Below are positions 1 through 5,093 of a stretch of 36,362 nucleotides of DNA, one piece after another. Origin of the DNA: Dolosicoccus paucivorans (lineage in GTDB: Bacteria; Bacillota; Bacilli; Lactobacillales; Aerococcaceae); contig NZ_FNEL01000010.1 of the NCBI RefSeq assembly GCF_900100125.1, positions 1 to 36,362 of the forward strand. Reading direction: 5' to 3'. How positions within the stretch are numbered: position 1 is the first letter of the stretch; each line of letters opens with the position of its first letter. Under the pieces are notes generated by a model. The model was not told where the DNA came from and made no database searches. It worked only from the letters and a program-made list of their open reading frames with translations. The position numbers were made by a program, and so were the translations under genes.

Positions 1-106
1 ATGGATACCGACTAGAAGTTATGCGTAACAAATAAGTCGCTTAACATCAACGTTTACAGCGTGCTAACTTAAAATCGAACACTAAAAGGGGCACGAAAGG
101 GGCAAG
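1..106. other. Left edge, integrase-proximal non-coding DNA with short direct repeats
   Basis: No gene is supported here. Two exact copies of AAAGGGGCA lie at 85-93 and 96-104, an 11-bp period immediately beyond the integrase stop codon. Short direct repeats beside an integrase gene are typical arm-type integrase sites, so this is a plausible part of the attachment region. The att core itself cannot be identified because I find no matching sequence near the right end of the window. Confidence 0.35.
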
Positions 107-1195
107 TTAGAACAGATCTTCTAGCTTGTCCTCATTTTTTTTAGCCAAATCTTTTGTGATGTGAGTGTAAACATCGAGGGTTGTTTTTGGATTGCTATGT
201 CCGACCCGTTCCATGATATACTTGAGGTCAAATCCTTTTTCCACAAGCAAAGTAATGTGGGTGTGACGCAAAGCATGCGTGTCTATATTAAAATCATTGT
301 CACGTAACAAAGCTACCAAATAAGTATAAGTGATCGGACCGTTGTGTTTACTGGGGAACAAATAGTACTTATCTTCTCCAAATAGTGCGGTTGCAATCAT
401 TTCTTGTTCATGTATAATTTCTAACGCACGTTCGTTTAAATAGATAGTGCGATAAGATGATTTTGTTTTAGGCGGCACAACATTATTAGCCATCCTCTCA
501 ATAGACTTAGTGATGTTAACCGCCTTTCCTTTTATGTCAGCAAAGGTCAATGCTCGAATTTCACCAATTCGCATACCCGTAAGCAACTGGAATTCGATTG
601 CGTTGGCGTACACTTTGGGTAACTTCTCGTGAATCTTCTTTAAGAAAAGAGGAATCTCAGAAGACGACAATATCTTTTTCTTTTTCCTTCTCCTCGTTCC
701 TTCTTTTATAGTCAAGTCACTAAAACTTATTTTGCATGGTATGTTATAAGCAAGTAAGGCGTACTTATACGCTAAACCTATATGAGACTTGTAATTCTTC
801 ATGGTCACAGCAGACAAATTGCGATCCTTTTGAACTTCATCTAAATGACTTTGAAGATCTTTAAAGGTTACTCTTTCGATCAAATAATCGTGAATAGGGT
901 AGGGCTTTAGATAACGTCTGTAAAATCCATCGCTTTTACGTATGCTGGCAAGCGACCATGTCTTTACTCGGTGATCGTGCATTTCTTGATATAGAGCGCC
1001 TAACGTCAGAAGTTTTTCAGTGTCTCTTTCTGTTGTATTCCTTATCCGTTCATTTAGCGTGCGTTGTGCGTGGTTACGTGATTGATTAGTGTTTCTATCT
1101 AACGTGATACTAACTCGTCTGTAACGACCTGTTTTTGGATCCTTGTACCGTTCTGTAAACTTATATTTTCCGTTGGGTAATTCTTCTACCCACAT
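107..1195 (-). CDS. int: Tyrosine recombinase integrase
   Basis: A 362-aa site-specific recombinase that would integrate and excise the prophage. An AP2-like arm-binding N-terminus (about residues 1-50, WVEELPNGKYKF then KDPKTGRYRRVS) is followed by a SAM-like core-binding domain (about 62-160) and the catalytic domain. Catalytic residues are visible: R209 in TGMRIGEIR, a lysine near 243-245, H307 and R310 in HALRH, H333 in GHSNP, and the nucleophile Y343 in DVYTHIT. It is transcribed leftward and ends about 100 bp from the window edge, as expected for int next to attP-derived sequence. AGAAAGGAG precedes the ATG. Length is normal for phage integrases of Gram-positive bacteria and the gene is intact. 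Confidence 0.97.
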   Translation of the reverse strand: MWVEELPNGKYKFTERYKDPKTGRYRRVSITLDRNTNQSRNHAQRTLNERIRNTTERDTEKLLTLGALYQEMHDHRVKTWSLASIRKSDGFYRRYLKPYPIHDYLIERVTFKDLQSHLDEVQKDRNLSAVTMKNYKSHIGLAYKYALLAYNIPCKISFSDLTIKEGTRRRKKKKILSSSEIPLFLKKIHEKLPKVYANAIEFQLLTGMRIGEIRALTFADIKGKAVNITKSIERMANNVVPPKTKSSYRTIYLNERALEIIHEQEMIATALFGEDKYYLFPSKHNGPITYTYLVALLRDNDFNIDTHALRHTHITLLVEKGFDLKYIMERVGHSNPKTTLDVYTHITKDLAKKNEDKLEDLF

Positions 1196-1216
1196 ATTTT
1201 ATTCTCCTTTCTGATG

Positions 1217-1297
1217 TGATATAATTGACTTGAAGATAACTCGTGAAGGAACAACGCTGGGGTCATCCCTATGTGCCTGGGGTTATCTTCTTTTTTT
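1217..1297 (+). ncRNA. Candidate small RNA opposite the int leader
   Basis: TGATATAAT, a perfect extended -10, lies at 1217-1225. The expected start point is about 1232, where GAAGATAAC (1232-1240) begins. Its exact inverted copy GTTATCTTC (1282-1290) is followed by seven T residues (1291-1297), giving a 5'-to-3' closed hairpin ending like an intrinsic terminator. The transcript would be about 66 nt and lie upstream of, and antisense to, the integrase leader. The -35 is poor. Function is unknown; the geometry resembles antitoxin RNAs of type I toxin systems. Confidence 0.4.
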
Positions 1298-1301
1298 ATT
1301 T

Positions 1302-1325
1302 AAAAAGGGGAGTAGAAAGCTCCCC
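1302..1325 (-). terminator. Intrinsic terminator of the left HTH cassette
   Basis: On the minus strand a GGGGAG/CTCCCC stem with a 7-nt loop (1307-1325) is followed by five T residues (1302-1306), just after the stop of the 66-aa HTH gene. It is almost identical (17 of 19 positions) to the terminator at 1945-1963 on the other side of the same cassette. Confidence 0.8.
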
Positions 1326-1347
1326 ATGAATAAACCTTAAGTTTAAA

Positions 1348-1548
1348 TTAATTGCCTTTTCCTTGTTGGACTTCATCCCAATACTCACACAATTTATAAG
1401 CAGTTCCGATTCGCATATTTTCTATTTTGCTATCGTATAAACGGTAGTTGTCTAAAGACTGGGTAGCAATTCCTGTGGCTTTGCTGATTTGGTAATTAGT
1501 GATGTCACTTTTGAATAGTTCTTTAATTTTGTTTGTGTTGATAATCAT
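1348..1548 (-). CDS. Small helix-turn-helix protein, left cassette
   Basis: A 66-aa protein with an HTH-like segment in its middle (NYQISKATGIATQSLDNYR, about residues 18-36) and a conserved-looking tail (IENMRIGTAYKLCEYW). It resembles the 65-aa protein at 35778-35975: both have a KS(E/D) start, a YxIxxxxG turn, and an I/V-x-N-x-x-x-x-x-A-x-K end. It is the last gene of a leftward three-gene group with two membrane peptides and a terminator directly downstream. A regulatory role on the palindromic promoter at 1887-1915 is inferred from position. Family not recognised beyond a short XRE-like or Rep-like HTH. Confidence 0.75.
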   Translation of the reverse strand: MIINTNKIKELFKSDITNYQISKATGIATQSLDNYRLYDSKIENMRIGTAYKLCEYWDEVQQGKGN

Positions 1549-1564
1549 TCTTTTATTTCCTTTC

Positions 1565-1657
1565 TTATTTTATAAATTGCACCAATGTTAACAGTAAATT
1601 TAACACGTTTAATACAACGAGAATTAAGAGCAATTTATCGTTTAATTGATTTTTCAT
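1565..1657 (-). CDS. 30-aa single-pass membrane peptide, left cassette
   Basis: A very short reading frame between the 45-aa membrane peptide and the HTH gene, on the same strand. The peptide starts MKNQLNDK, then has an uninterrupted hydrophobic stretch of about 19 residues rich in Leu and Val, and ends QFIK. AGAAAGGA lies a few bases upstream of the ATG. The right-hand cassette has a 31-aa hydrophobic peptide in the same place (35965-36060), which supports reality. It resembles holin-like or type I toxin peptides in size and layout only. Confidence 0.5.
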   Translation of the reverse strand: MKNQLNDKLLLILVVLNVLNLLLTLVQFIK

Positions 1658-1712
1658 TGCTTTTCTATCCTTTCTTTGTGATAATAAAGCTAGGCGGGAA
1701 GGTCAACCGCCT
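1657..1712 (+). ncRNA. Candidate antisense promoter and hairpin, left cassette
   Basis: On the plus strand TTGCTT (1657-1662) and GATAAT (1680-1685) are 17 bp apart, with an extended TG at 1677-1678. The predicted start, about 1692, coincides with a perfect AGGCGG/CCGCCT stem (1692-1697 and 1707-1712). The RNA would run into the 3' end of the leftward 45-aa peptide gene, whose stop is at 1718. On the minus strand the same hairpin could terminate the toxin-like message. This mirrors the layout at 36075-36154. Confidence 0.35.
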
Positions 1713-1717
1713 GCTGA

Positions 1718-1855
1718 TTATTTTAGTAACTCAATTATTTTAATAATAAGGTTTGCAACCGTCGAGATAATTCCTACTACTAGGGAAATGGTAGTGATTA
1801 TTTCTTTGGTTGCTTTTTTCTTTTGCTCTTTTTTGTACTGCTTTCTAGTTTTCAT
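1718..1855 (-). CDS. 45-aa basic membrane peptide, toxin-like, left cassette
   Basis: The peptide has a very basic first half (MKTRKQYKKEQKKKATKE) and one predicted membrane helix (about residues 19-43, IITTISLVVGIISTVANL then IIKIIELLK). The ATG at 1855 is preferred over the in-frame ATG at 1861, because AAGGAAG then has a 7-base spacing. It is the first gene after the palindrome-containing promoter at 1887-1915. Size, charge and single helix resemble small type I toxins of Gram-positive bacteria, but I cannot assign a family. A candidate antisense RNA overlaps its 3' end. Confidence 0.5.
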   Translation of the reverse strand: MKTRKQYKKEQKKKATKEIITTISLVVGIISTVANLIIKIIELLK

Positions 1856-1886
1856 CCACATCTTCCTTTCCTGACCTTCTATCTAC

Positions 1887-1915
1887 ACTACACAGTTAAA
1901 ACTGTGTAAAGTCAA
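1887..1915 (-). promoter_or_regulatory. Leftward promoter with palindromic operator
   Basis: On the minus strand TTGACT (1910-1915) and TGTAGT (1887-1892) are separated by 17 bp. The spacer and -10 are overlapped by a perfect inverted repeat, ACACAGTT-AA-AACTGTGT (1890-1907). This would drive the 45-aa, 30-aa and 66-aa genes, and the palindrome is a natural site for the cassette's own HTH protein. Confidence 0.6.
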
Positions 1916-1937
1916 GACTTTAGTGAATACTTTTTTT

Positions 1938-1963
1938 AAAAAAAGGAGAGTAGCAAGCTCCCC
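1938..1963 (-). terminator. Intrinsic terminator of the cI-antitoxin-doc operon
   Basis: On the minus strand a GGGGAG/CTCTCC stem (1945-1963, one G-U pair) is followed by seven T residues (1938-1944). It lies downstream of the Doc gene and just upstream of the next leftward promoter. Its sequence nearly duplicates the terminator at 1307-1325. Confidence 0.75.
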
Positions 1964-1966
1964 AAT

Positions 1967-1990
1967 ATAAAATCTAACGTTAGATTTTAT
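1967..1990. repeat. Perfect 24-bp AT-rich palindrome
   Basis: The two 12-base arms (1967-1978 and 1979-1990) are exact reverse complements with no spacer; the core reads TCTAACGTTAGA. It abuts the terminator at 1945-1963. It could be an operator, or a weak hairpin strengthening termination. Nothing else in the window repeats it. Confidence 0.7.
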
Positions 1991-2118
1991 TCAGCAAAAG
2001 TGGTTATTTCCATTTTGGAAACAGTTCAACCATCTACTTAACCGTATGGGGTTACATATGGTTCGACCTCTTTCTGTTTAACTCATGCAAACTTTGCATC
2101 AGTTGGGTTCACCTTCAT
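1987..2118 (-). pseudogene. Possible degenerate small ORF with internal stops
   Basis: The stretch 1991-2156 has no intact gene. On the minus strand one frame from ATG 2118 reads plausibly as protein (MKVNPTDAKFA, then VKQKEVEPYVTPYG, VDG, and TVSKMEITTFAE), interrupted by stops at 2083-2085, 2038-2040 and 2026-2028 before a final stop at 1987-1989. No good ribosome site precedes it. It may be a decayed gene or chance. I see nothing else in this gap apart from the 24-bp palindrome. Confidence 0.2.
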
Positions 2119-2156
2119 CAAATATATTAGATAAGAGTAACGGTGGTTAACCCTTG

Positions 2157-2528
2157 CTAATTCATCAAGGCAATCAGTTGTTCTTTCAAGTGTTCTTTGT
2201 CCATGTTGTTTTCTGCAATTTGCACGACCACCCCTTCCATTGTTACGATAAACTCTTCAACGGCATAACTGTATTGATTCAAGTTCATAAAATGAACAGC
2301 TAATAATATGCTTGTTCGCTTATTACCGTCTAGAAACATATGGAATTTGACCGTTGAATAGATAAGGTGCGTCAATTTATCAATGAAAGTAGGATAGTAG
2401 TCGTCATTTTGGATATGGTGTAATACGCTATCCAATTGTCCGGTGTCTCTTTCGCCGCGAAGGCCACCACTTTCTTCAATTACTGCATCGTGTAATTTAA
2501 TAGCGTAATCTAAAGTAAAATATTCCAT
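2157..2528 (-). CDS. doc: Doc/Fic-family toxin
   Basis: A 123-aa death-on-curing family protein. The Fic-type active-site motif is H63-M-F-L-D-G-N-K-R71, close to the Doc signature HxFxDxNKR. The N-terminal region (TLDYAIKLHDAVIEESGG, GERDTGQLDSVL) is typical of Doc. Members of this family phosphorylate elongation factor EF-Tu (known for P1 Doc) and arrest translation. It begins one base after the stop of a 42-aa basic protein, presumably its antitoxin, and both lie downstream of cI, so the pair should be expressed in the lysogen. Length is normal and the motif intact. Confidence 0.9.
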   Translation of the reverse strand: MEYFTLDYAIKLHDAVIEESGGLRGERDTGQLDSVLHHIQNDDYYPTFIDKLTHLIYSTVKFHMFLDGNKRTSILLAVHFMNLNQYSYAVEEFIVTMEGVVVQIAENNMDKEHLKEQLIALMN

Positions 2529-2529
2529 A

Positions 2530-2658
2530 CTACTTATCCTTTAATCTGATAAAAACTTCGCGGTTTCGTTTCAATTGTTGAAGTGTTAATCGATAGGCTT
2601 TTTCCTCTTTTGACATTTCTTCAATCTTTTCTATTTTCTTTTTTTGTTCAGTTTTCAT
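2530..2658 (-). CDS. 42-aa putative antitoxin of the Doc toxin
   Basis: A short, highly charged protein (starts MKTEQKKKIEKIEEM, ends REVFIRLKDK) lying exactly between cI and doc. Its ATG (2658) is directly adjacent to the cI stop (2659-2661), and its TAG stop is one base before the doc ATG, so translation is likely coupled across all three genes. The position and small size fit an antitoxin, but it does not look like the P1 Phd protein. Function is inferred from context only. Confidence 0.7.
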   Translation of the reverse strand: MKTEQKKKIEKIEEMSKEEKAYRLTLQQLKRNREVFIRLKDK

Positions 2659-3303
2659 TTACAAATCCACCTCCAATTTCACTGCTTTACCTACAATCCG
2701 TGCTGGGTTGTCTTCATTCACGAGATAGGGTGCATAATCTTCATTGATCGATTCCAAAAGAATGCTATCACCTAGTTTGCGAACTCGCTTCAATGTGGCT
2801 TCTTCATCACCGTTTAGCAACACTGCCGCTATTTCTCCATTCTCCACGTCTGATTGTTCCCTTACCATGACGTAACTACCGTCAGGGATCTTAGGGTACA
2901 TCGAATCGCCTTTAGCCTTTAAATAGAATAAATTCCCTGCAGGCACCGATGACTTGAGTGTCTCACGGTACTCATCGATATTTTCTTCTGCCGTAATAGG
3001 TTCACCACAAGCGATAGAACCGAGGACGGGGATTGAAATCAAACCTTCTAGCTCTCTTCTAATGTAAGAAATGTTCGTGGCTATGTCATCGCTAAGTCCT
3101 AAGATATAATCGCTACTCGCACCAAGAACTTGAGACATCTTTTTTAATTCGTTCCCACGAGGTAGGCTGTCGTTGCTCTCCCACTTCGATATAGTAGTGT
3201 ATGTTTTATAACCGAGCATCTCAGCAAGTTCAGATTGACTTAAATTTTGTTTTTCTCTAAGTCTCCTAATTCGCTCGCCAGTTATTTTGTTTTCCATCTC
3301 CAA
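2659..3303 (-). CDS. CI-like repressor, XRE HTH plus S24 peptidase domain
   Basis: Lysogeny repressor with an N-terminal HTH (about residues 8-68, including NLSQSELAEML and TTISKWE) and a C-terminal LexA/CI self-cleavage domain. The cleavage region is SIACGEP (scission at Ala-Cys or Cys-Gly), the catalytic Ser is S134 in GDSMYP, and the catalytic Lys is K172 in ATLKRV. DNA damage with RecA should therefore induce the prophage. The start is chosen as TTG 3303, 8 bases after GGGAGG (3312-3317). ATG 3297 is the alternative; the GTG at 3312 overlaps the ribosome site and is unlikely. It is followed without a gap by the putative antitoxin and doc. Confidence 0.95.
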   Translation of the reverse strand: MEMENKITGERIRRLREKQNLSQSELAEMLGYKTYTTISKWESNDSLPRGNELKKMSQVLGASSDYILGLSDDIATNISYIRRELEGLISIPVLGSIACGEPITAEENIDEYRETLKSSVPAGNLFYLKAKGDSMYPKIPDGSYVMVREQSDVENGEIAAVLLNGDEEATLKRVRKLGDSILLESINEDYAPYLVNEDNPARIVGKAVKLEVDL

Positions 3304-3329
3304 ATTTATCACCTCCCTTCTATGTATCT

Positions 3330-3358
3330 ACTATATAATTAATGAGAATTAAATTCAA
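3330..3358 (-). promoter_or_regulatory. Leftward cI promoter with operator-like spacer
   Basis: On the minus strand TTGAAT (3353-3358) and TATAGT (3330-3335) are 17 bp apart. Much of the spacer reads TGAATTTAATTC on the minus strand (3346-3357), the same half-sequence as the operator at 3704-3718, so CI or Cro could act here. Confidence 0.65.
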
Positions 3359-3404
3359 CAGTAAACTATATAAAACATTAAATAAATTCAATAGGATAAA
3401 GATA

Positions 3405-3419
3405 ATGAAAATAATTCAT
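3405..3419. promoter_or_regulatory. Operator, copy 1
   Basis: ATGAAAATAATTCAT, a near-palindromic 15-mer just upstream of the rightward promoter -35. It matches the copies at 3436-3450 and 3704-3718 in the pattern ATGAAnnTAATTCAT. Confidence 0.65.
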
Positions 3420-3428
3420 ATAAAGAAC

Positions 3429-3457
3429 TTGACATATGAAATTAATTCATATAGTAT
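3429..3457 (+). promoter_or_regulatory. Rightward early promoter with embedded operator copy 2
   Basis: Consensus TTGACA (3429-3434) and TAGTAT (3452-3457) with 17-bp spacing. The operator ATGAAATTAATTCAT (3436-3450) fills the spacer, with flanking bases extending the symmetry to 19 bp. A repressor bound here would exclude RNA polymerase. It drives the Cro-like gene and the early region. Confidence 0.85.
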
Positions 3458-3489
3458 AAAGATAGACAAAACGGAGGGAGGTAAAACAA

Positions 3490-3696
3490 ATGGTTAGTAT
3501 CGCAGAACTAAGAGCGAGAAAAGGAAAGATGTCGCAAAGAGAGTTAGCTGAAAAATTAAGCGTAACTCAAACAACCATCAGTAATTGGGAAAAGAATCCC
3601 GAATCTATCAGCGGAGAGAACCTTAAGAAAGTTGCTTTGTTTTTCCGAGTAAGTACGGATGAACTACTTGGTATCAAAGTTGGCAAAAATTTTTAA
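3490..3696 (+). CDS. Cro-like XRE-family regulator
   Basis: A 68-aa protein that is essentially one HTH domain: helix 2 at MSQRELAEKL, turn, recognition helix VTQTTISNWE, and a C-terminal helix pair (LKKVALFFRVSTDELLGI). GGAGGGAGG precedes the ATG. It is the first gene of the rightward transcript and faces cI across the shared operators, the standard place for Cro, which shuts off cI transcription in the lytic cycle. Intact and of normal length. Confidence 0.9.
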   Translation: MVSIAELRARKGKMSQRELAEKLSVTQTTISNWEKNPESISGENLKKVALFFRVSTDELLGIKVGKNF

Positions 3697-3703
3697 CCAC
3701 AAC

Positions 3704-3718
3704 ATGAATTTAATTCAT
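3704..3718. promoter_or_regulatory. Operator, copy 3, downstream of the Cro-like gene
   Basis: ATGAATTTAATTCAT lies 8 bp after the Cro-like stop codon. It is the most symmetric of the three copies. A bound regulator here could attenuate read-through into the early genes or support looping with the copies at 3405 and 3436. Confidence 0.6.
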
Positions 3719-3791
3719 ATTAAGCGATATCAACAATTTTGAACTAGAAGTAGAACTGAATGGAAAGTTCATGCGGGAGGAGTGTAAGAAT

Positions 3792-4016
3792 ATGCAAGCT
3801 GTCGTTGAAAAAGAATGGTACACGATAAAACAACTTCAACAAACGCACATTGATTGGTGGAGTGAAACGACCGTGTATCGAAATGTAAAGAAAATGGAGG
3901 AGCACAAAGACTTCAAAGAATACGTCATACGCCCAACTGGTAGAACAACATTGGTCAATTATGAAGGATTCGTAAAGTTCTTGAAGTGGAAAGACAAAAA
4001 TAAATTTAAAGGATGA
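3792..4016 (+). CDS. Small winged-helix-like phage regulator
   Basis: A 74-aa protein (from MQAVVEKEWY). The start at ATG 3792 is preferred over ATG 3771 because GGGAGGAG (3775-3782) gives a 9-base spacing and would otherwise lie inside the gene. The sequence TIKQLQQTHIDWWSETTVYRNV followed by IRPTGRTTLVNYEGFVKFL suggests a helix-turn-helix with a beta wing, reminiscent of small phage DNA-binding proteins such as DUF771 or excisionases, but I cannot assign the family. It is second in the rightward early operon and overlaps the next possible start by 4 bp. Confidence 0.7.
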   Translation: MQAVVEKEWYTIKQLQQTHIDWWSETTVYRNVKKMEEHKDFKEYVIRPTGRTTLVNYEGFVKFLKWKDKNKFKG

Positions 4017-4021
4017 GGAAG

Positions 4022-4522
4022 ATGGAGAAAAACAACTTAGAGAATTGGAATGAACCGTGGACGGATAAGGAACGAGCTTTTGTAAAGAAGTATTACAAAG
4101 CGTTGGGTTCTAAAAAAATAGCGAACTTACTTAAAAGAACACCCGTAGCCATCAAGATCCAAGCACAATTGATGGGAGTCACCGAACCACGATCTAAAGG
4201 TCCTGAATGGACACGGGAAGAAAAGAGGTATTTTCTGAATAACTTCTATCGAAAAAATTACCGTGAGTTGTCAAAAGCTTTGAACCGATCCACTTCCACA
4301 CTTCATAAGTGGGCGCAGTTTTTAGACCTTAAAAGCTTGACACTATCGGATCGGATGGAGATTAAGACGATGTTCGACAATGAATACACAGCCAAAGAAA
4401 TCGCAAAAGTTATGGGAATGACCGAAGAGGCGTTGAAACTTTGGGCACGAACGGCTGAGGGATGTACAACGTGGGAACTCGAACAACGAGCCAAGCGAAA
4501 GAGTGATCACAGCTATGTCTAA
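4022..4522 (+). CDS. SANT/Myb-like repeat DNA-binding protein
   Basis: A 166-aa protein with two SANT-like three-helix repeats: one beginning PWTDKERAFVKKYY and one beginning EWTREEKRYFLNNFY, each with conserved aromatic spacing and a basic third helix (RTPVAIKIQAQ, NRSTSTLHKWAQ). A third HTH-like element follows (YTAKEIAKVMGMTEEALKLW). Likely a phage DNA-binding regulator; the target is unknown. The start at ATG 4022 has AAAGG 9 bases upstream; ATG 4013, overlapping the previous stop, is the alternative. The next small gene repeats the first SANT module. Confidence 0.75.
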   Translation: MEKNNLENWNEPWTDKERAFVKKYYKALGSKKIANLLKRTPVAIKIQAQLMGVTEPRSKGPEWTREEKRYFLNNFYRKNYRELSKALNRSTSTLHKWAQFLDLKSLTLSDRMEIKTMFDNEYTAKEIAKVMGMTEEALKLWARTAEGCTTWELEQRAKRKSDHSYV

Positions 4523-4640
4523 AGATTACTTCTCCAATTACGGCAAGCCGTGGAGTAAAAAAGAAAATCAATTTATGAAAAAGCATTACAAGCGCCTTGG
4601 TGCTATCAAAACTGGTGACGAATTAGCGTCACAACATTAA
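4515..4640 (+). CDS. 41-aa truncated SANT-like repeat protein
   Basis: The start codon overlaps the end of the previous gene by 8 bp. The peptide YGKPWSKKENQFMKKHYKR then LG aligns by eye with the first SANT repeat of the upstream protein (EPWTDKERAFVKKYYKA then LG), then diverges and stops. No strong ribosome site is present, so translation would be coupled. It looks like a leftover of a tandem duplication rather than an independent domain, because only about two helices remain. Confidence 0.5.
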   Translation: MSKDYFSNYGKPWSKKENQFMKKHYKRLGAIKTGDELASQH

Positions 4641-4653
4641 AGGAGTGGAGGAA

Positions 4654-4845
4654 ATGATCAATCAAATTATTATCACAGTTTATTTGATGTTCAACGTTTT
4701 CTTCCTCATGTTGGTGATCGTTTGCGACAAGCAAGAAATCATCAATAAGCTAAATGAGGAACTCGAAGAGATGGGCGAAGAACTCAAAGAAGCAAGAGAC
4801 TTGAACAAATACTACGAACTGTCAAAGGGGATGCCAAAAATATGA
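4654..4845 (+). CDS. Small single-pass membrane protein with coiled coil
   Basis: A 63-aa protein with an N-terminal membrane helix (about residues 3-25, INQIIITVYLMFNVFFLM onward) followed by a charged heptad-like stretch (KQEIINKLNEELEEMGEEL) predicted as coiled coil. AGGAG lies 8 bases before ATG 4654; an in-frame GTG at 4645 overlaps it. It overlaps the next gene by 4 bp (ATGA). No function is recognised; early membrane proteins of temperate phages often act in superinfection exclusion, but nothing here proves it. Confidence 0.65.
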   Translation: MINQIIITVYLMFNVFFLMLVIVCDKQEIINKLNEELEEMGEELKEARDLNKYYELSKGMPKI

Positions 4846-5093
4846 TGAGCAATTACGATCGCTGGAAAACAACCACACCAGATGATAGAGAAAAGATTGT
4901 AGCCAAAGATTTCATGGGACGATCTGTCACAGATGGTGAACTATATGCCTACATTTATATCGACGGCGAATACGTGCACAAAAGCGGTTATGACTTGAAT
5001 GTATTCTTTTCAACCCTTGACAGCTCAATGAAGCGAGAAATACTGATGGAATATTTTGATGGACAAGAAGCAACGGAGGTGCCTTTTAAATGA
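4842..5093 (+). CDS. Hypothetical early phage protein
   Basis: An 83-aa acidic soluble protein (NYDRWKTTTPDDREK at the N-terminus, EATEVPFK at the C-terminus). The DRWKT..D..E start resembles small phage proteins next to recombination genes, but I cannot name the family. It is tightly packed, with 4-bp overlaps on both sides, so it belongs to the early operon and is almost certainly translated. Confidence 0.75.
   Translation: MMSNYDRWKTTTPDDREKIVAKDFMGRSVTDGELYAYIYIDGEYVHKSGYDLNVFFSTLDSSMKREILMEYFDGQEATEVPFK

Noticed and set aside
1..35. End of a host gene read as GYRLEVMRNK then stop, possibly a response-regulator C-terminus
   Set aside because: Only ten codons are visible, and the preceding partial codon (ending AT) does not fit the usual VGYR ending, so no call is justified.
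3298..3312. GTG 3312 as the cI start
   Set aside because: The GTG overlaps GGGAGG; the TTG at 3303 or the ATG at 3297 has realistic spacing.
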